Assembly (NCBI GenBank): GCA_910586955.1
Contig: CAJUMM010000004.1
Location: 14,039-78,038 of the forward strand
Direction of reading: 5' to 3'
DNA length: 64,000 bases
From: an uncultured Lachnospiraceae bacterium
Lineage (GTDB): Bacteria > Bacillota > Clostridia > Lachnospirales > Lachnospiraceae
The translations under genes and the position numbers were made by a program. The notes under the pieces are model-generated. The model ran no database searches. It had not been told where the DNA came from and saw only the letters and a list, made by a program, of their open reading frames with translations. Below are positions 43,723 through 52,144 of this stretch, piece after piece; the first letter of the stretch is position 1; each line of letters begins with the position of its first letter.

Positions 43723-44616
43723 TCACTCCTGAAAATTAAGGACCTCCTGAAGCATGGGAACCGCTTCTGCCGCCCCTGCTTTGCGGACAGCCAGGGAAGA
43801 TGCCTTGCTGGCCAGCTCCAGTGCTTTTTCATTGTTCTCCCCACGCAGAACAGCCGCCAGGAAATAACCGGAAAAGGTATCTCCCGCTCCTGTAGTATCC
43901 ACTGCCTTGCAGGGATAGGATTTCTGGGTAATCATCTGCCCCTGATCATAGGCCATGGCCCCCCGGGTTCCCAGGGTCAGTATAATGCAGCATCCGGGCC
44001 AGCGTTCCGCCAGGGTCCGGCAGATGGCTTCCGGCTCTTCTTTCCCCGAGAGCTGGGTACCTTCCGTCTCGTTTACGAAAAGATAATCTACATACCGGAA
44101 CACATCCGACTTCGCCAGTTCCTCGGACATAGGCGAGGGATTGAAGGCAATCTTAAGCCCCTGTTTCTTGCAATACTCTATGGCGTATTCCACATTGCTG
44201 ATCTCGTTCTGGAAAACAGCGCAGTCACCTTTCTCAAACCGGACGGCCGCCTGGTGGATAAAGTTTTTATCAATCATTCCATTGGTCCCTGCCGTAAGGA
44301 GAATGCAGTTTTCCCCGGTGGCCTCGTCTACCTGTATCAGCGCCTGCCCGGTCATAGCCTCCTCATCTACTTCAATCATATCCGTGCAGACTCCGTTTTC
44401 CTTCAGGAAAGACACCATGTCTTTTCCGTCTTTCCCTACTTTCCCCACATGCCACACTTTGGCACCTGCCCGGCTAAGAGCCACCGACTGATTGAATCCT
44501 TTCCCGCCGAAATGAAGCTCCAAGCTCTTGGAGGCCAAAGTCTCCCCCGGACGCAGAATATGCTCCACCTCATACCGGAAATCCAGATTTAACGAACCAA
44601 ACGACAATACCTTCAT
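43723..44616 (-). CDS. Ribokinase-like PfkB kinase
   Basis: 297 residues. FGSLNLDFRYEVEHI opening, substrate loop GGKGFNQSVALSRAG, and the ATP/catalytic motif DTTGAGDTFSGYF with catalytic Asp. Best fits ribokinase (RbsK). No ribose transporter or repressor adjoins, so another pentose or nucleoside is possible. Confidence 0.88.
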   Translation of the reverse strand: MKVLSFGSLNLDFRYEVEHILRPGETLASKSLELHFGGKGFNQSVALSRAGAKVWHVGKVGKDGKDMVSFLKENGVCTDMIEVDEEAMTGQALIQVDEATGENCILLTAGTNGMIDKNFIHQAAVRFEKGDCAVFQNEISNVEYAIEYCKKQGLKIAFNPSPMSEELAKSDVFRYVDYLFVNETEGTQLSGKEEPEAICRTLAERWPGCCIILTLGTRGAMAYDQGQMITQKSYPCKAVDTTGAGDTFSGYFLAAVLRGENNEKALELASKASSLAVRKAGAAEAVPMLQEVLNFQE

Positions 44617-44655
44617 GCTGCACCTTTCCTTTCTCTGTCTCTTTGCCTACTTGTA

Positions 44656-46284
44656 TCAAAGGTAACCCATGGGATTTACCTGTCTTCCGTTAACGATAAT
44701 CTCAAAATGCACGTGGGGCCCGGTACTCCAGCCGGTGTTGCCGCTCAGAGCAATCTTCTGGCCCTGCTGTACGGTCTGGCCCGCACTTACCAGAACCCTG
44801 CTCAAATGGGCATATCTGGTCTGTTTTCCGTCCGGGTGGCGTATGGTTACGCAATTTCCGTAGCTCGAGAACCAGCCCGCCTGGACCACCGTTCCTCCGC
44901 TGGAGGCCATAATGGCCGTACCGATGGGACAGGCCCAGTCAATTCCCTTGTGAACCGATCCCCATCTGGCTCCGAAACCGGAAGAAAGCCGTCCGCCTGA
45001 CAAGGGCTTGATATAGGTAGGCGGCGTCATGGTTCCCCGCTCGATAATCTGCGGAACAGCCTCCGCCATTATGGTCTCGGCAATGATCTCCCGCCCCTCC
45101 TCTGTATTATTTTTCCTGGTAATCAGCGCCGTCACCTGCCGGTGTCCCTGCTGGGCTTCCTGCCGCACCTCCGTCTCCGTGGTATACCAGGAATCATTGT
45201 CAATATACTGGGTCTCCGCAAAATAGTCCTCCTCATAGGTGGACTCTTCCACAGACATAACCGACAGTTCCGGCTGGGGTACGGTAATTACAATCTCATC
45301 CCCTATCTGCAGGGTAGTAGTCTCCTCCAATCCCTCATTCAGGGCAAGCACTTCCCGCACCAGAAGATCATGGCTGTTCGCAATCACAGACAAGCTGTCC
45401 CCCGGCTGTACCTCGTAGACCTCGTTTTTCTCCGTGTCCTTGGTCACCATATCGATGGCCTCCGCCGTAGGCGTAATTTCATCTTCCGAGACGTAAGCCT
45501 CCACAATCTCTACCTGCTCGCTGAAATACAGGTTCCGCAGTCCGTCTCCCTGTACCTCTTTGCTGTCGTCCGCCTGCTCTTCTTCCAGTTCCTGCTGCAC
45601 ATCCTCTTCCGTAACCGTCTTGGTAATAACCTCTTCCACGGATTGGGTAATGTCGAACTCTGCGATTCCGGCTGCCGCATTCCCCACCCGTATCCGGCTC
45701 TTTCCGGAGTCTGCCGTCTCCTGGACCGGCTCCTGCTCCTGTTTGGACATCTGTACCGTATAGACATTCAGCTCCCGGTCTGCATTGGATACAATGCTGA
45801 TCTGGAATTCATTGTTCGTGTCAAACCGGTCCTTTGTGGCATACAGTACATCCATAACATCCTGGTAGCTTCCCAGAGTAACGGTAAACTCATTGACTTT
45901 CAGCTGATAGGCCTTGTGCTTTGCCGTCTCCACCTCTTTTCGCAGCTCCTGATAGATGGCGTCCGTCAGCATCTCCGTATCCATGGTTGTGGCAAACACC
46001 TTCGGGATCTTCTCCATGCTGTACTCTACGTCTGCCAGCACCAGACCTTCCGTCTCCCGGGAAATCCTGGCCCGTGCATCCAGAAATGCCTGTTCCACCA
46101 CATCGGGATTTTTCACGGAACCTACCAGCCGTCCCTCCAGGGTCACCTCATAATAGCTGCTGCCGTTTCCAAAGCCATTTCCCACCAGAGGTACCCCCAC
46201 CAGCATACAGCCGCAGGTGATTACCACAGCCTCAATAAAAACCAGCTTTGATTTTTTATTGAAAAACAATCTTCTCTTGTTCAT
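44656..46284 (-). CDS. M23 peptidase with LysM and G5 domains
   Basis: 542 residues. N-terminal membrane anchor (LVFIEAVVITCGCMLVGVPL, in part). A ~250-residue extracytoplasmic region, a LysM domain (YEVQPGDSLSVIANSHDLLV, in part, about 290-340), a G5 domain (about 345-425) and a C-terminal M23 domain: SSGFGARWGSVHKGIDWACP holds the first His and Asp, HVHFEI the last His pair. Zn-dependent cell-wall endopeptidase or its regulator. All expected metal ligands appear present. Confidence 0.93.
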   Translation of the reverse strand: MNKRRLFFNKKSKLVFIEAVVITCGCMLVGVPLVGNGFGNGSSYYEVTLEGRLVGSVKNPDVVEQAFLDARARISRETEGLVLADVEYSMEKIPKVFATTMDTEMLTDAIYQELRKEVETAKHKAYQLKVNEFTVTLGSYQDVMDVLYATKDRFDTNNEFQISIVSNADRELNVYTVQMSKQEQEPVQETADSGKSRIRVGNAAAGIAEFDITQSVEEVITKTVTEEDVQQELEEEQADDSKEVQGDGLRNLYFSEQVEIVEAYVSEDEITPTAEAIDMVTKDTEKNEVYEVQPGDSLSVIANSHDLLVREVLALNEGLEETTTLQIGDEIVITVPQPELSVMSVEESTYEEDYFAETQYIDNDSWYTTETEVRQEAQQGHRQVTALITRKNNTEEGREIIAETIMAEAVPQIIERGTMTPPTYIKPLSGGRLSSGFGARWGSVHKGIDWACPIGTAIMASSGGTVVQAGWFSSYGNCVTIRHPDGKQTRYAHLSRVLVSAGQTVQQGQKIALSGNTGWSTGPHVHFEIIVNGRQVNPMGYL

Positions 46285-46329
46285 GTTCCTTCACTTCTTT
46301 TTGATTTTGTAATAAATTTGTAACAATTT

Positions 46330-46848
46330 CTATTCTAACAACAAATTCAGTCCTTGTAAAGTTTTTTCTAAGGTTTCTTCCACATTAAGCGCATCCTCCT
46401 CCACGGTTATATGGGCGTACTTTTCATATAGAACGGTCCGCTCCCCATACAGGTCCCGCAAGGTCTGGCCCTCCCTCAGCACTACACCCCGGCTCCGGAT
46501 ATCACGCAGGCGCTCTTCCACGGCTCCGTAGGACAGGTGCAGATAAACCACTGTGCCAATCTTTCCCAGATAATCCATGGCCCGTTTCCCATAGACCATG
46601 CTGCCTCCCGTGGCAATTACGGCATTCCCGGGGTTCAAACCCAGGGCGGTCCGCTCCTCCAAAGCCAGAAATCCATCGGCTCCTTCCTCCTCAATGATTT
46701 GGCTTAAGAGACGGCCTTCTTCTTTCTGGATTACCAGATCCACATCCACAAAATCTTTTCCCAGCACTTTCGCCAGAATCACTCCTATGGTACTTTTCCC
46801 GGCTCCCGGCATTCCAATAAGTACAATATTTTCCTTTTTCTCTCTCAT
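46330..46848 (-). CDS. aroK: Shikimate kinase
   Basis: 172 residues. P-loop IGMPGAGKSTIGVILA, DVDLVIQ, GGSMV. Fifth step after DAHP in chorismate synthesis. ATGA overlap with the flavin reductase stop means coupled translation. Other aro genes are not in the window. Confidence 0.93.
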   Translation of the reverse strand: MREKKENIVLIGMPGAGKSTIGVILAKVLGKDFVDVDLVIQKEEGRLLSQIIEEEGADGFLALEERTALGLNPGNAVIATGGSMVYGKRAMDYLGKIGTVVYLHLSYGAVEERLRDIRSRGVVLREGQTLRDLYGERTVLYEKYAHITVEEDALNVEETLEKTLQGLNLLLE

Positions 46849-47429
46849 GACTTCTTCCGCTTCTTCTTTACACTGTATCCAAAGCTTCCCTGCTGCTCTC
46901 CCAGGGTAAAATATGAACCGTGGGAATAGGCCAGAAGCCCGGTACGGTTCAATTCAAATTTTCCCTTGGCATTTAAATAGGCTTCGGCGGCATCTACAGC
47001 CAGAACTTCCGCCAAAAACATATGGTGGGAGCCAAGCTCCCGGATCTCCGTCACCCGGCACTCGATGTTTACCGGGCTTTCTTTGATCACAGGGGCCAGG
47101 GAAAGCTTCCCTGCCTTCTCCGGGGTCAGATGAAGATATGCGAATTTATCCGTATCCCGGCCGGATTTCACTCCGCAGAAGTCGGCGGCGTAAGCCAGTT
47201 TTTCCGTAGTCAGATTGATCACAAACTCCCCGGTCTCCCGGATAATCCCGTAGGAATACCGTTCCGGGCGGAGGGAGATAGATACCATAGCAGGGTCGGA
47301 ACAAATTGTCCCGACCCATGCAACGGTAATAATATTCGGTTTCTCTCCCTCTCTTGCACAGCTCACCATCACAGCCGGGAGAGGGTAAAGCATATTCCCC
47401 GGCTTCCACTGCTGTTTTCCTGTCATCAT
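46845..47429 (-). CDS. Flavin reductase-like FMN-binding protein
   Basis: 194 residues (start at 47429 or the adjacent ATG at 47426). Split-barrel flavin-binding fold: LPAVMVSCAREGEKPNIITV (in part), then RPERYSYGIIRETGEFVINL (in part), as in FlaRed-family oxidoreductases of anaerobes. Cys residues near FCGVKSGRD may take part in redox. Partner unknown. Confidence 0.88.
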   Translation of the reverse strand: MMTGKQQWKPGNMLYPLPAVMVSCAREGEKPNIITVAWVGTICSDPAMVSISLRPERYSYGIIRETGEFVINLTTEKLAYAADFCGVKSGRDTDKFAYLHLTPEKAGKLSLAPVIKESPVNIECRVTEIRELGSHHMFLAEVLAVDAAEAYLNAKGKFELNRTGLLAYSHGSYFTLGEQQGSFGYSVKKKRKKS

Positions 47430-47446
47430 TTTTCCTCTCCTGCCGT

Positions 47447-49096
47447 TTATTGCTGAATCACGCTTACCAGCGCCGGTATCAGCTGTTTCTTCCTGGATAC
47501 CAGTCCTTTCAGCTCATAGGTATCACTTTCCTCCGAGAGCTGGAAAGCTTCCCGGACCAGGCTGCCCGCATTCTGCCCGTAGCAGAGCAGCTCCGTGGTC
47601 TCCTTCACAATATTCGTCAGCATAAAGAAAATCATATTCAGGCCGATCTCCTTATAGGCCGTTTCCAGATAAGGCAGAAGCTTCTCCCGGATCTCCCCCA
47701 GCTCTATGGAGTTCATGGAGTTGATCTGTCCCACTGCAAATTCGATCCCGTTTACGCTGAAGCGCTTGAAATCCTGGTAAAAGATTTCCTTAGGCGTCCG
47801 GGAGCCCAGGTTGCTTCCCGCCGAGAACATGTCAATGGCCAGCTCCTCAATCTCGATCCCGGCAATCCCTGCCAGGGTCTCCGCAGCCCCTTTGTCTACT
47901 GCCGTACAGGTGGGCGAACGGAACATAAGCGTATCGGAAATAATGGCAGAGCAGAGAAGCCCTGCTATTTTCTTCGGAATCTCCACACCTTTTTCCTGGT
48001 ACATCTGGTACATGATAGTGGCCGTGCAGCCCAGAGGCTGGTTCCGGAAAAACACCGGAGACATGGTCTCCAGGGAGCCAATCCTGTGGTGATCAATAAT
48101 CTCCAGAATTTCCGCATATTCAATGCCATCTACAGCCTGGGATTCCTCGTTGTGATCCACTAAAATCAGTTTCTTGCGCTTCAGATTCAGCAGGTTCCGC
48201 CTGGAAATCATACCGATATAGTTTTCTTCCTTGTCCAAAATAGGGAAATCACGGTACCGTTTCTGTCCCATAATCTCCTTGATATCCTCCGTCTTCTCAC
48301 TTACATTAAAGACAGTCAGGTTCTTGGATTTCATAAAATACTGAATGGGCATACTCTGATTGATGAGCCGGGCCGCCGTAAAAGTATCGTGAGGCGTGCT
48401 GATCACCACGCAGTGATGCTCCTCCGCCAGCTTCTTGATGGTAAGGGATACCTTGGCTCCCTCACAGACAATGATACAGCCTGCCCGCATCTCGATAGCG
48501 CAGAGCTGGGATTCATAGCGGTTTCCCAGAATCACCAGATCCCCTTCCTCAATATAATCCTCCATCAAATCCGGATTGGCCGCCGCAATCAGCACTTTCC
48601 CCTTGTTATAGTAATCCTCATCCGAGCCGATAAGCATGGTGCCTTCCAGGGTATCCACAATATTTCGGTACTGGGTGTTGGCGGTAGACAGGATCTTACT
48701 GTCGTAGACATCCATGTAAGATGTGGCAATATCACCGATGGTAATCAAACCCTCCAGCTTCCGCTCATGGGTAACCGGAAGGGTCACTACCCCAAGCTCC
48801 CGCATAAGATTCCACGCCTGCTTCAGGGAAAGATTTCCCCGGACGCCGGCAGTTTTACGGATCTCGATGTCCTTCACCTGGGTCATAACGTCGGCCACAT
48901 ATACCGGAGCTTCCGCCTGAAAGAAATTCAGCACATACTGGGTTTCCTGGTTCAGCTGTCCTGCCCGGGCCGCAATGTAACCGCCGCCCTCCAAATGGTT
49001 TTTCAGATAGGCATAAGCCAGGGCAGAGCAGATGGAGTCCGTATCCGGATTTTTATGCCCGATAATATACACGGGCCTGGTTGTATCTCTTTCCAT
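47447..49096 (-). CDS. Mn-dependent inorganic pyrophosphatase with CBS and DRTGG domains
   Basis: 549 residues from ATG 49096. DHH core: HKNPDTDSICSALAYAYL near the start, VDHNEESQ and DHHRIGS, and a C-terminal DHHA2 domain. The region ~70-300 holds two CBS domains flanking a DRTGG domain, the regulated subclass of family II enzymes controlled by adenine nucleotides. Hydrolyses pyrophosphate in the cytosol. Single gene. Confidence 0.95.
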   Translation of the reverse strand: MERDTTRPVYIIGHKNPDTDSICSALAYAYLKNHLEGGGYIAARAGQLNQETQYVLNFFQAEAPVYVADVMTQVKDIEIRKTAGVRGNLSLKQAWNLMRELGVVTLPVTHERKLEGLITIGDIATSYMDVYDSKILSTANTQYRNIVDTLEGTMLIGSDEDYYNKGKVLIAAANPDLMEDYIEEGDLVILGNRYESQLCAIEMRAGCIIVCEGAKVSLTIKKLAEEHHCVVISTPHDTFTAARLINQSMPIQYFMKSKNLTVFNVSEKTEDIKEIMGQKRYRDFPILDKEENYIGMISRRNLLNLKRKKLILVDHNEESQAVDGIEYAEILEIIDHHRIGSLETMSPVFFRNQPLGCTATIMYQMYQEKGVEIPKKIAGLLCSAIISDTLMFRSPTCTAVDKGAAETLAGIAGIEIEELAIDMFSAGSNLGSRTPKEIFYQDFKRFSVNGIEFAVGQINSMNSIELGEIREKLLPYLETAYKEIGLNMIFFMLTNIVKETTELLCYGQNAGSLVREAFQLSEESDTYELKGLVSRKKQLIPALVSVIQQ

Positions 49097-49289
49097 AGTT
49101 CTTCCTCTCAAAAGACAATATTCCAAAGTTATTTTATCATTTCCCTGTGTGCATTACAACTGTTTTCACACAGCGCCCTCTCTTTTCTTTTGGATAATTT
49201 GCCCTAATTTTTCTTTTATAATTCTTTCTCTTTTGTAGAATTTTACAATAAGTTCAAACTTTATTCATATTTTGTTCACAATTACTTGC

Positions 49290-49489
49290 TATACTGAATT
49301 TACATCAAAGGAAGGGATTACTTCCCCACAAAAATTGCTAACCACACATATAGATAAATTTTTTCATAATAGCCTCGGCGTACCCAGTACGTCGGGGCAC
49401 TCCTCATGTTGCGCGAAAACTATGAGCCGGGCGTAGGAAAAGGCAAGAGGCCAGAGGGATGCTTGCATACCTCTGGTCTTTTGTTTTTT
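49290..49489 (+). ncRNA. Candidate small RNA of about 190 nt with its own promoter and terminator
   Basis: Extended -10 TGCTATACT (49287-49295; no good -35) predicts a start near 49303. A strong terminator, GGCCAGAGG / CCTCTGGTC with an inner ATGC/GCAT stem (49449-49478), is followed by TTTTGTTTTTT. Nothing in between codes for a protein of note. Possible hairpins include GGAAG...CTTCC near 49314 and CTCAT...ATGAG near 49402. I could not match it to 6S, SRP, tmRNA or another known family. A repeat fragment lies inside. Confidence 0.4.
49374..49391. repeat. Copy of a short dispersed repeat (CGTAC..CCAGTACG)
   Basis: ctcggcgtacccagtacg matches the last 20 bases of the window (63981-64000) except for one substitution and a 2-base gap. 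Both contain an inverted repeat CGTAC / GTACG. Confidence 0.45.
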
Positions 49490-49612
49490 CCTACATGCAG
49501 CGACAGCCGCGAGCCGGGTACTGCGCCAGCAGTATCTGGCTTCTGCCCCGCGGACTTAGCAATGCCACTCTCCACTGCCCTGAACCCTCCGCAATGCCAC
49601 TTCACACGCTGC
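49490..49612. other. Intergenic, 3' side of lepB
   Basis: Together with 49127-49289 this completes a gap of nearly 490 bases. 49127-49289 is A/T-rich and shows no gene. 49490-49612 is G/C-rich and shows neither an open frame of note nor a clear lepB terminator. Confidence 0.5.
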
Positions 49613-50164
49613 CTACTGCATCATCCCCATATGCACAAACACCCGTCCCACAATCTCTTCTTCCCTCACCGCTCCGAAACTGCGGGAATCCATGGAGTTT
49701 GCCCGGTTATCCCCCAGGACAAAATAGCAGCCCTTAGGAACCTCAAAGGGAAAAGAAATCTTGTCCGACACAGCCCGTGTTTCGCCTACCAGATATCCAT
49801 GTTCTTCCGGCACTCCGTTAATCACAAGTCTTCCGTCCCCGTCAAGCTCTACGCGCTCTCCCGCCGACGCCACAATCCGTTTCACGTATTCCGGCTCTCC
49901 CTCCCGGCGTATAATCACCAGATCTTCTTTCTGGTAAGTATCGTCCAGCCGGTAAAAGAGCACCACTTCCCCATCTGACAGCGCCGGTTCCATGGAATGT
50001 CCGCTTACATAAGCGATGCCAATCACGTAGTGAAAGACCAGATAAATCAACACCGCCAGAATCAGGCATTCCAGCCAGAACCGCTTCCATTCCCGTCCCC
50101 TTTGTACCTTGTCTATTTTCTCCTCCAGAATCTCATTGGGAGTCTGTACTTTTACCTTTTTCAT
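49613..50164 (-). CDS. lepB: Signal peptidase I
   Basis: 183 residues with one N-terminal membrane helix (LECLILAVLIYLVFHYVIGI, in part). Catalytic Ser57 in SGHSMEP and Lys95 in YVKRIVA, plus GDNRANSMDSRSFG. Gram-positive short form. It removes signal peptides on the outer face of the membrane. Last gene of a deoC-coiled-coil-lepB run. Confidence 0.95.
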   Translation of the reverse strand: MKKVKVQTPNEILEEKIDKVQRGREWKRFWLECLILAVLIYLVFHYVIGIAYVSGHSMEPALSDGEVVLFYRLDDTYQKEDLVIIRREGEPEYVKRIVASAGERVELDGDGRLVINGVPEEHGYLVGETRAVSDKISFPFEVPKGCYFVLGDNRANSMDSRSFGAVREEEIVGRVFVHMGMMQ

Positions 50165-50173
50165 AAATCCGTC

Positions 50174-50878
50174 CTACTTTTCCCCGGATGCCGTATCTAC
50201 CTTATTCCGAAGCAGCGTCATGCGTTCTATAAGCCGTTCGATCTCTTCCCGGATCATGACAAGCTCCCGGTTGTGTTTCTCCTGCTCTTCCTGATTCTTG
50301 GCCTCCAGCTCCCTGCGGATGCTGATCCGGGCTTCCGCCAATTCCTCCTGCATGGTCTGGCGGGCTTCCTTCAGCTGTTTCTCCGTCTCCACACGGGCTA
50401 TTTCCACTTCCCGCTCTGCCTGGGCCCGTGCTTTCTCCCTCTCTTCTGCCGCTTCTGTGCGGATTCTGCGGACTTCTTCCCCTGCCTGGGCACGGACTTT
50501 CCCTGTTTCTTCCTGGGCCTGGATGCGGAGCTCTTCCAAATCCTGCTCAAACTTCCTCCTGGCCTCCTCCAGCAGTCTCTCCCGCTCTTCCTCTTCCCGG
50601 ATCCGGAATTCCTCAGCCTCCTCCTGGTACTGCTTCTTCATCTGCTTCAGCTGTCCCCGGGTCTGATCCCGCATCTGCTGCAGCCGGCTTTGATACAGGC
50701 TGTTCAGCTCCTGCATCTTGGCAAACACGTCTTCTTTCTGAAAGCCGAACAGGCCGCCGCGAATCCGCATCCGGCTCAGGAAATCATTAATTTCCGGAAA
50801 TTCCACTGCAGCCGCACCAGGTACAACTTCGGGCACCTCCAACGGCTTACTCTCGTTTACATGGTTCTCTGCACTCAT
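50174..50878 (-). CDS. DivIVA-like coiled-coil protein
   Basis: 234 residues from ATG 50878 (AGGGGG ten bases upstream; an ATG at 50959 is the alternative). After a ~40-residue lead, RGGLFGFQKEDVFAKMQEL resembles the N-terminal membrane-binding turn of DivIVA/GpsB proteins. Residues ~65-225 are one long Arg/Glu/Ala-rich coiled coil. Probably a cell-division or polarity scaffold, by analogy only. It ends nine bases before lepB. Confidence 0.65.
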   Translation of the reverse strand: MSAENHVNESKPLEVPEVVPGAAAVEFPEINDFLSRMRIRGGLFGFQKEDVFAKMQELNSLYQSRLQQMRDQTRGQLKQMKKQYQEEAEEFRIREEEERERLLEEARRKFEQDLEELRIQAQEETGKVRAQAGEEVRRIRTEAAEEREKARAQAEREVEIARVETEKQLKEARQTMQEELAEARISIRRELEAKNQEEQEKHNRELVMIREEIERLIERMTLLRNKVDTASGEK

Positions 50879-50968
50879 CTTTTTGTACCCCCTGACTGTC
50901 TTATCACATGTGTTTTCTCCATCATACCCTGGAACGGGTGTTTTTGCAACTGTTTCCATCCGGCGTCC

Positions 50969-51643
50969 TCAATAGCGATCCGTGGATTCCCCGCCCTTTA
51001 AGATTGCCTCTGTAGAACTGTATCCCACACCCAGCCTGGAGACTCCCATCTCCACATATCTCTTGGCCGTCTCAAAATCGCGGATTCCGCCGGAAGCTTT
51101 GACCTTAATTCTGCCCCGGGAGGCATCCAGCATGGCCTGTACTGCTTCTTCGCTGGCTCCGGAAGCCGCAAACCCGGTAGAAGTCTTCACAAAGTCCGCT
51201 CCCGCCTCAATACAAACCTCCGTAGCCTTCTTCACTTCCTCTACCGTAAGCTCGCAGCTTTCAAAAATCACCTTTACACCTGCATGGTATTTTTCAGCCG
51301 CTTTTACAACGCCTTCTATCCCTCTCTTTACCTCGTCCCATTTGCCGGACCTGGCATAGCCGTAATTCATTACCATGTCAATCTCTGCCACGCCTTTGGA
51401 GGCATAGAGGTCCGCCAAGGCTGCTTTTCCCTCCGGGCTGCTGTCCCCATGGGGAAAATCCAGCACACAGCTCACTATCGTATTGGTCCCTTTGCACATA
51501 GAAACAGCCAGCTCAATATCGCAGGGACGCACACATACGGAATACACGTCATAGTCAATTCCAAGCCGGATGGCATCTCTCACTTCCTGTTCTGTCATTC
51601 CCGGTTTCAATACTGCATGATCAAAATAGCGGTTTATGTTCAT
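50969..51643 (-). CDS. deoC: Deoxyribose-phosphate aldolase
   Basis: 224 residues. Schiff-base Lys153 in FVKTSTGFA, second Lys in KASGGIRD, and Asp in VCVRPCDI and SCVLDFPHG regions. Splits deoxyribose-5-phosphate to acetaldehyde and glyceraldehyde-3-phosphate. No other deo gene is next to it. Its leader carries an 88-base inverted repeat. Confidence 0.95.
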   Translation of the reverse strand: MNINRYFDHAVLKPGMTEQEVRDAIRLGIDYDVYSVCVRPCDIELAVSMCKGTNTIVSCVLDFPHGDSSPEGKAALADLYASKGVAEIDMVMNYGYARSGKWDEVKRGIEGVVKAAEKYHAGVKVIFESCELTVEEVKKATEVCIEAGADFVKTSTGFAASGASEEAVQAMLDASRGRIKVKASGGIRDFETAKRYVEMGVSRLGVGYSSTEAILKGGESTDRY

Positions 51644-51664
51644 AATTTCTCCTATTCCAGTTCC

Positions 51665-51752
51665 GCAGAAGCCCGTACAAAGCCCCTTGTCTGGCAGAAT
51701 TTCCGGCCGCTCTGCGTCCGTGAACCCTGCCGGGCTTTGTACGGGCTTCTGC
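51665..51752. repeat. Perfect 21-bp inverted repeat in the deoC leader
   Basis: Arms 51665-51685 and 51732-51752 are exact reverse complements of 21 bases (begin GCAGAAGCCCG). They enclose a 46-base loop with a smaller GCAG/CTGC hairpin. The right arm is followed by tgttttta. With the promoter at 51770-51798 the whole structure would be transcribed ahead of deoC, ending 22 bases before its start codon. Confidence 0.85.
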
Positions 51753-51769
51753 TGTTTTTATATAAAATA

Positions 51770-51821
51770 ATCATACACCAAACTGCCGGGGATTGCAAAG
51801 CCCTATAAATTGATTTATACT
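51770..51821. promoter_or_regulatory. Divergent promoters sharing one palindromic -35 box
   Basis: TTGCAA (51793-51798) reads the same on both strands. To the left, after 17 bases, the minus-strand -10 is TATGAT (51770-51775) for deoC. To the right, after 17 bases, the plus-strand -10 is TATACT (51816-51821) for the 88-residue protein. Confidence 0.65.
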
Positions 51822-51833
51822 TAAAGACAACTT

Positions 51834-51855
51834 CCCCCGGCCCAAAGGCCGGGGG
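51834..51855 (+). promoter_or_regulatory. G/C-rich leader hairpin before the 88-residue protein gene
   Basis: Perfect CCCCCGGCC-CAAA-GGCCGGGGG hairpin beginning about 7 bases after the predicted transcription start and ending 5 bases before AAGGAGG. No T-run follows, so it is not a terminator. It may stabilise the RNA 5' end. Confidence 0.6.
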
Positions 51856-51874
51856 ACTCTAAGGAGGCTGCTTT

Positions 51875-52141
51875 ATGTTCCGCTTATGGGCAAAAATCTT
51901 TCAAAACAACCATATGCTCCGGGATATGACCGTATGCGACGGCACGGAAGACACCCGGACCCACAAAATTTTCCGCGCCTTGGATGAAATCTGCTCCGAA
52001 TTTGACTTGGGCAAACCTATCTGGCTGGATTCCAATGTCCAGGAGTTTAAACGGCACGCAAAAGTCCGCTTTTACAGCGACAGCTTTGTGGAACAGATCG
52101 ATTTTGACTATCTGGAACTTCAGGTCATTGAAGAGGATTAG
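51875..52141 (+). CDS. Conserved 88-aa protein of unknown function
   Basis: Behind AAGGAGG. Opens MFRLWAKIFQNNHMLRDMTV and contains DTRTHKIFRALDEICSEFDL (in part) and KPIWLDSNVQEFKRHAK. I recognise similar hypothetical proteins as widespread in clostridia, but no function is known to me. No membrane helix or Cys pair. The gene ends three bases from the convergent aminopeptidase gene. Confidence 0.85.
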   Translation: MFRLWAKIFQNNHMLRDMTVCDGTEDTRTHKIFRALDEICSEFDLGKPIWLDSNVQEFKRHAKVRFYSDSFVEQIDFDYLELQVIEED

Positions 52142-52144
52142 CCT

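Noticed and set aside
49374..49391. CRISPR or mobile-element end for the short repeat
   Set aside because: There are only two distant copies in the window, with no regular spacers, transposase gene or target duplication.
49290..49489. 6S RNA or SRP RNA for the orphan transcript
   Set aside because: There is no long bulged hairpin with a central bubble, nor the conserved SRP S-domain loop.
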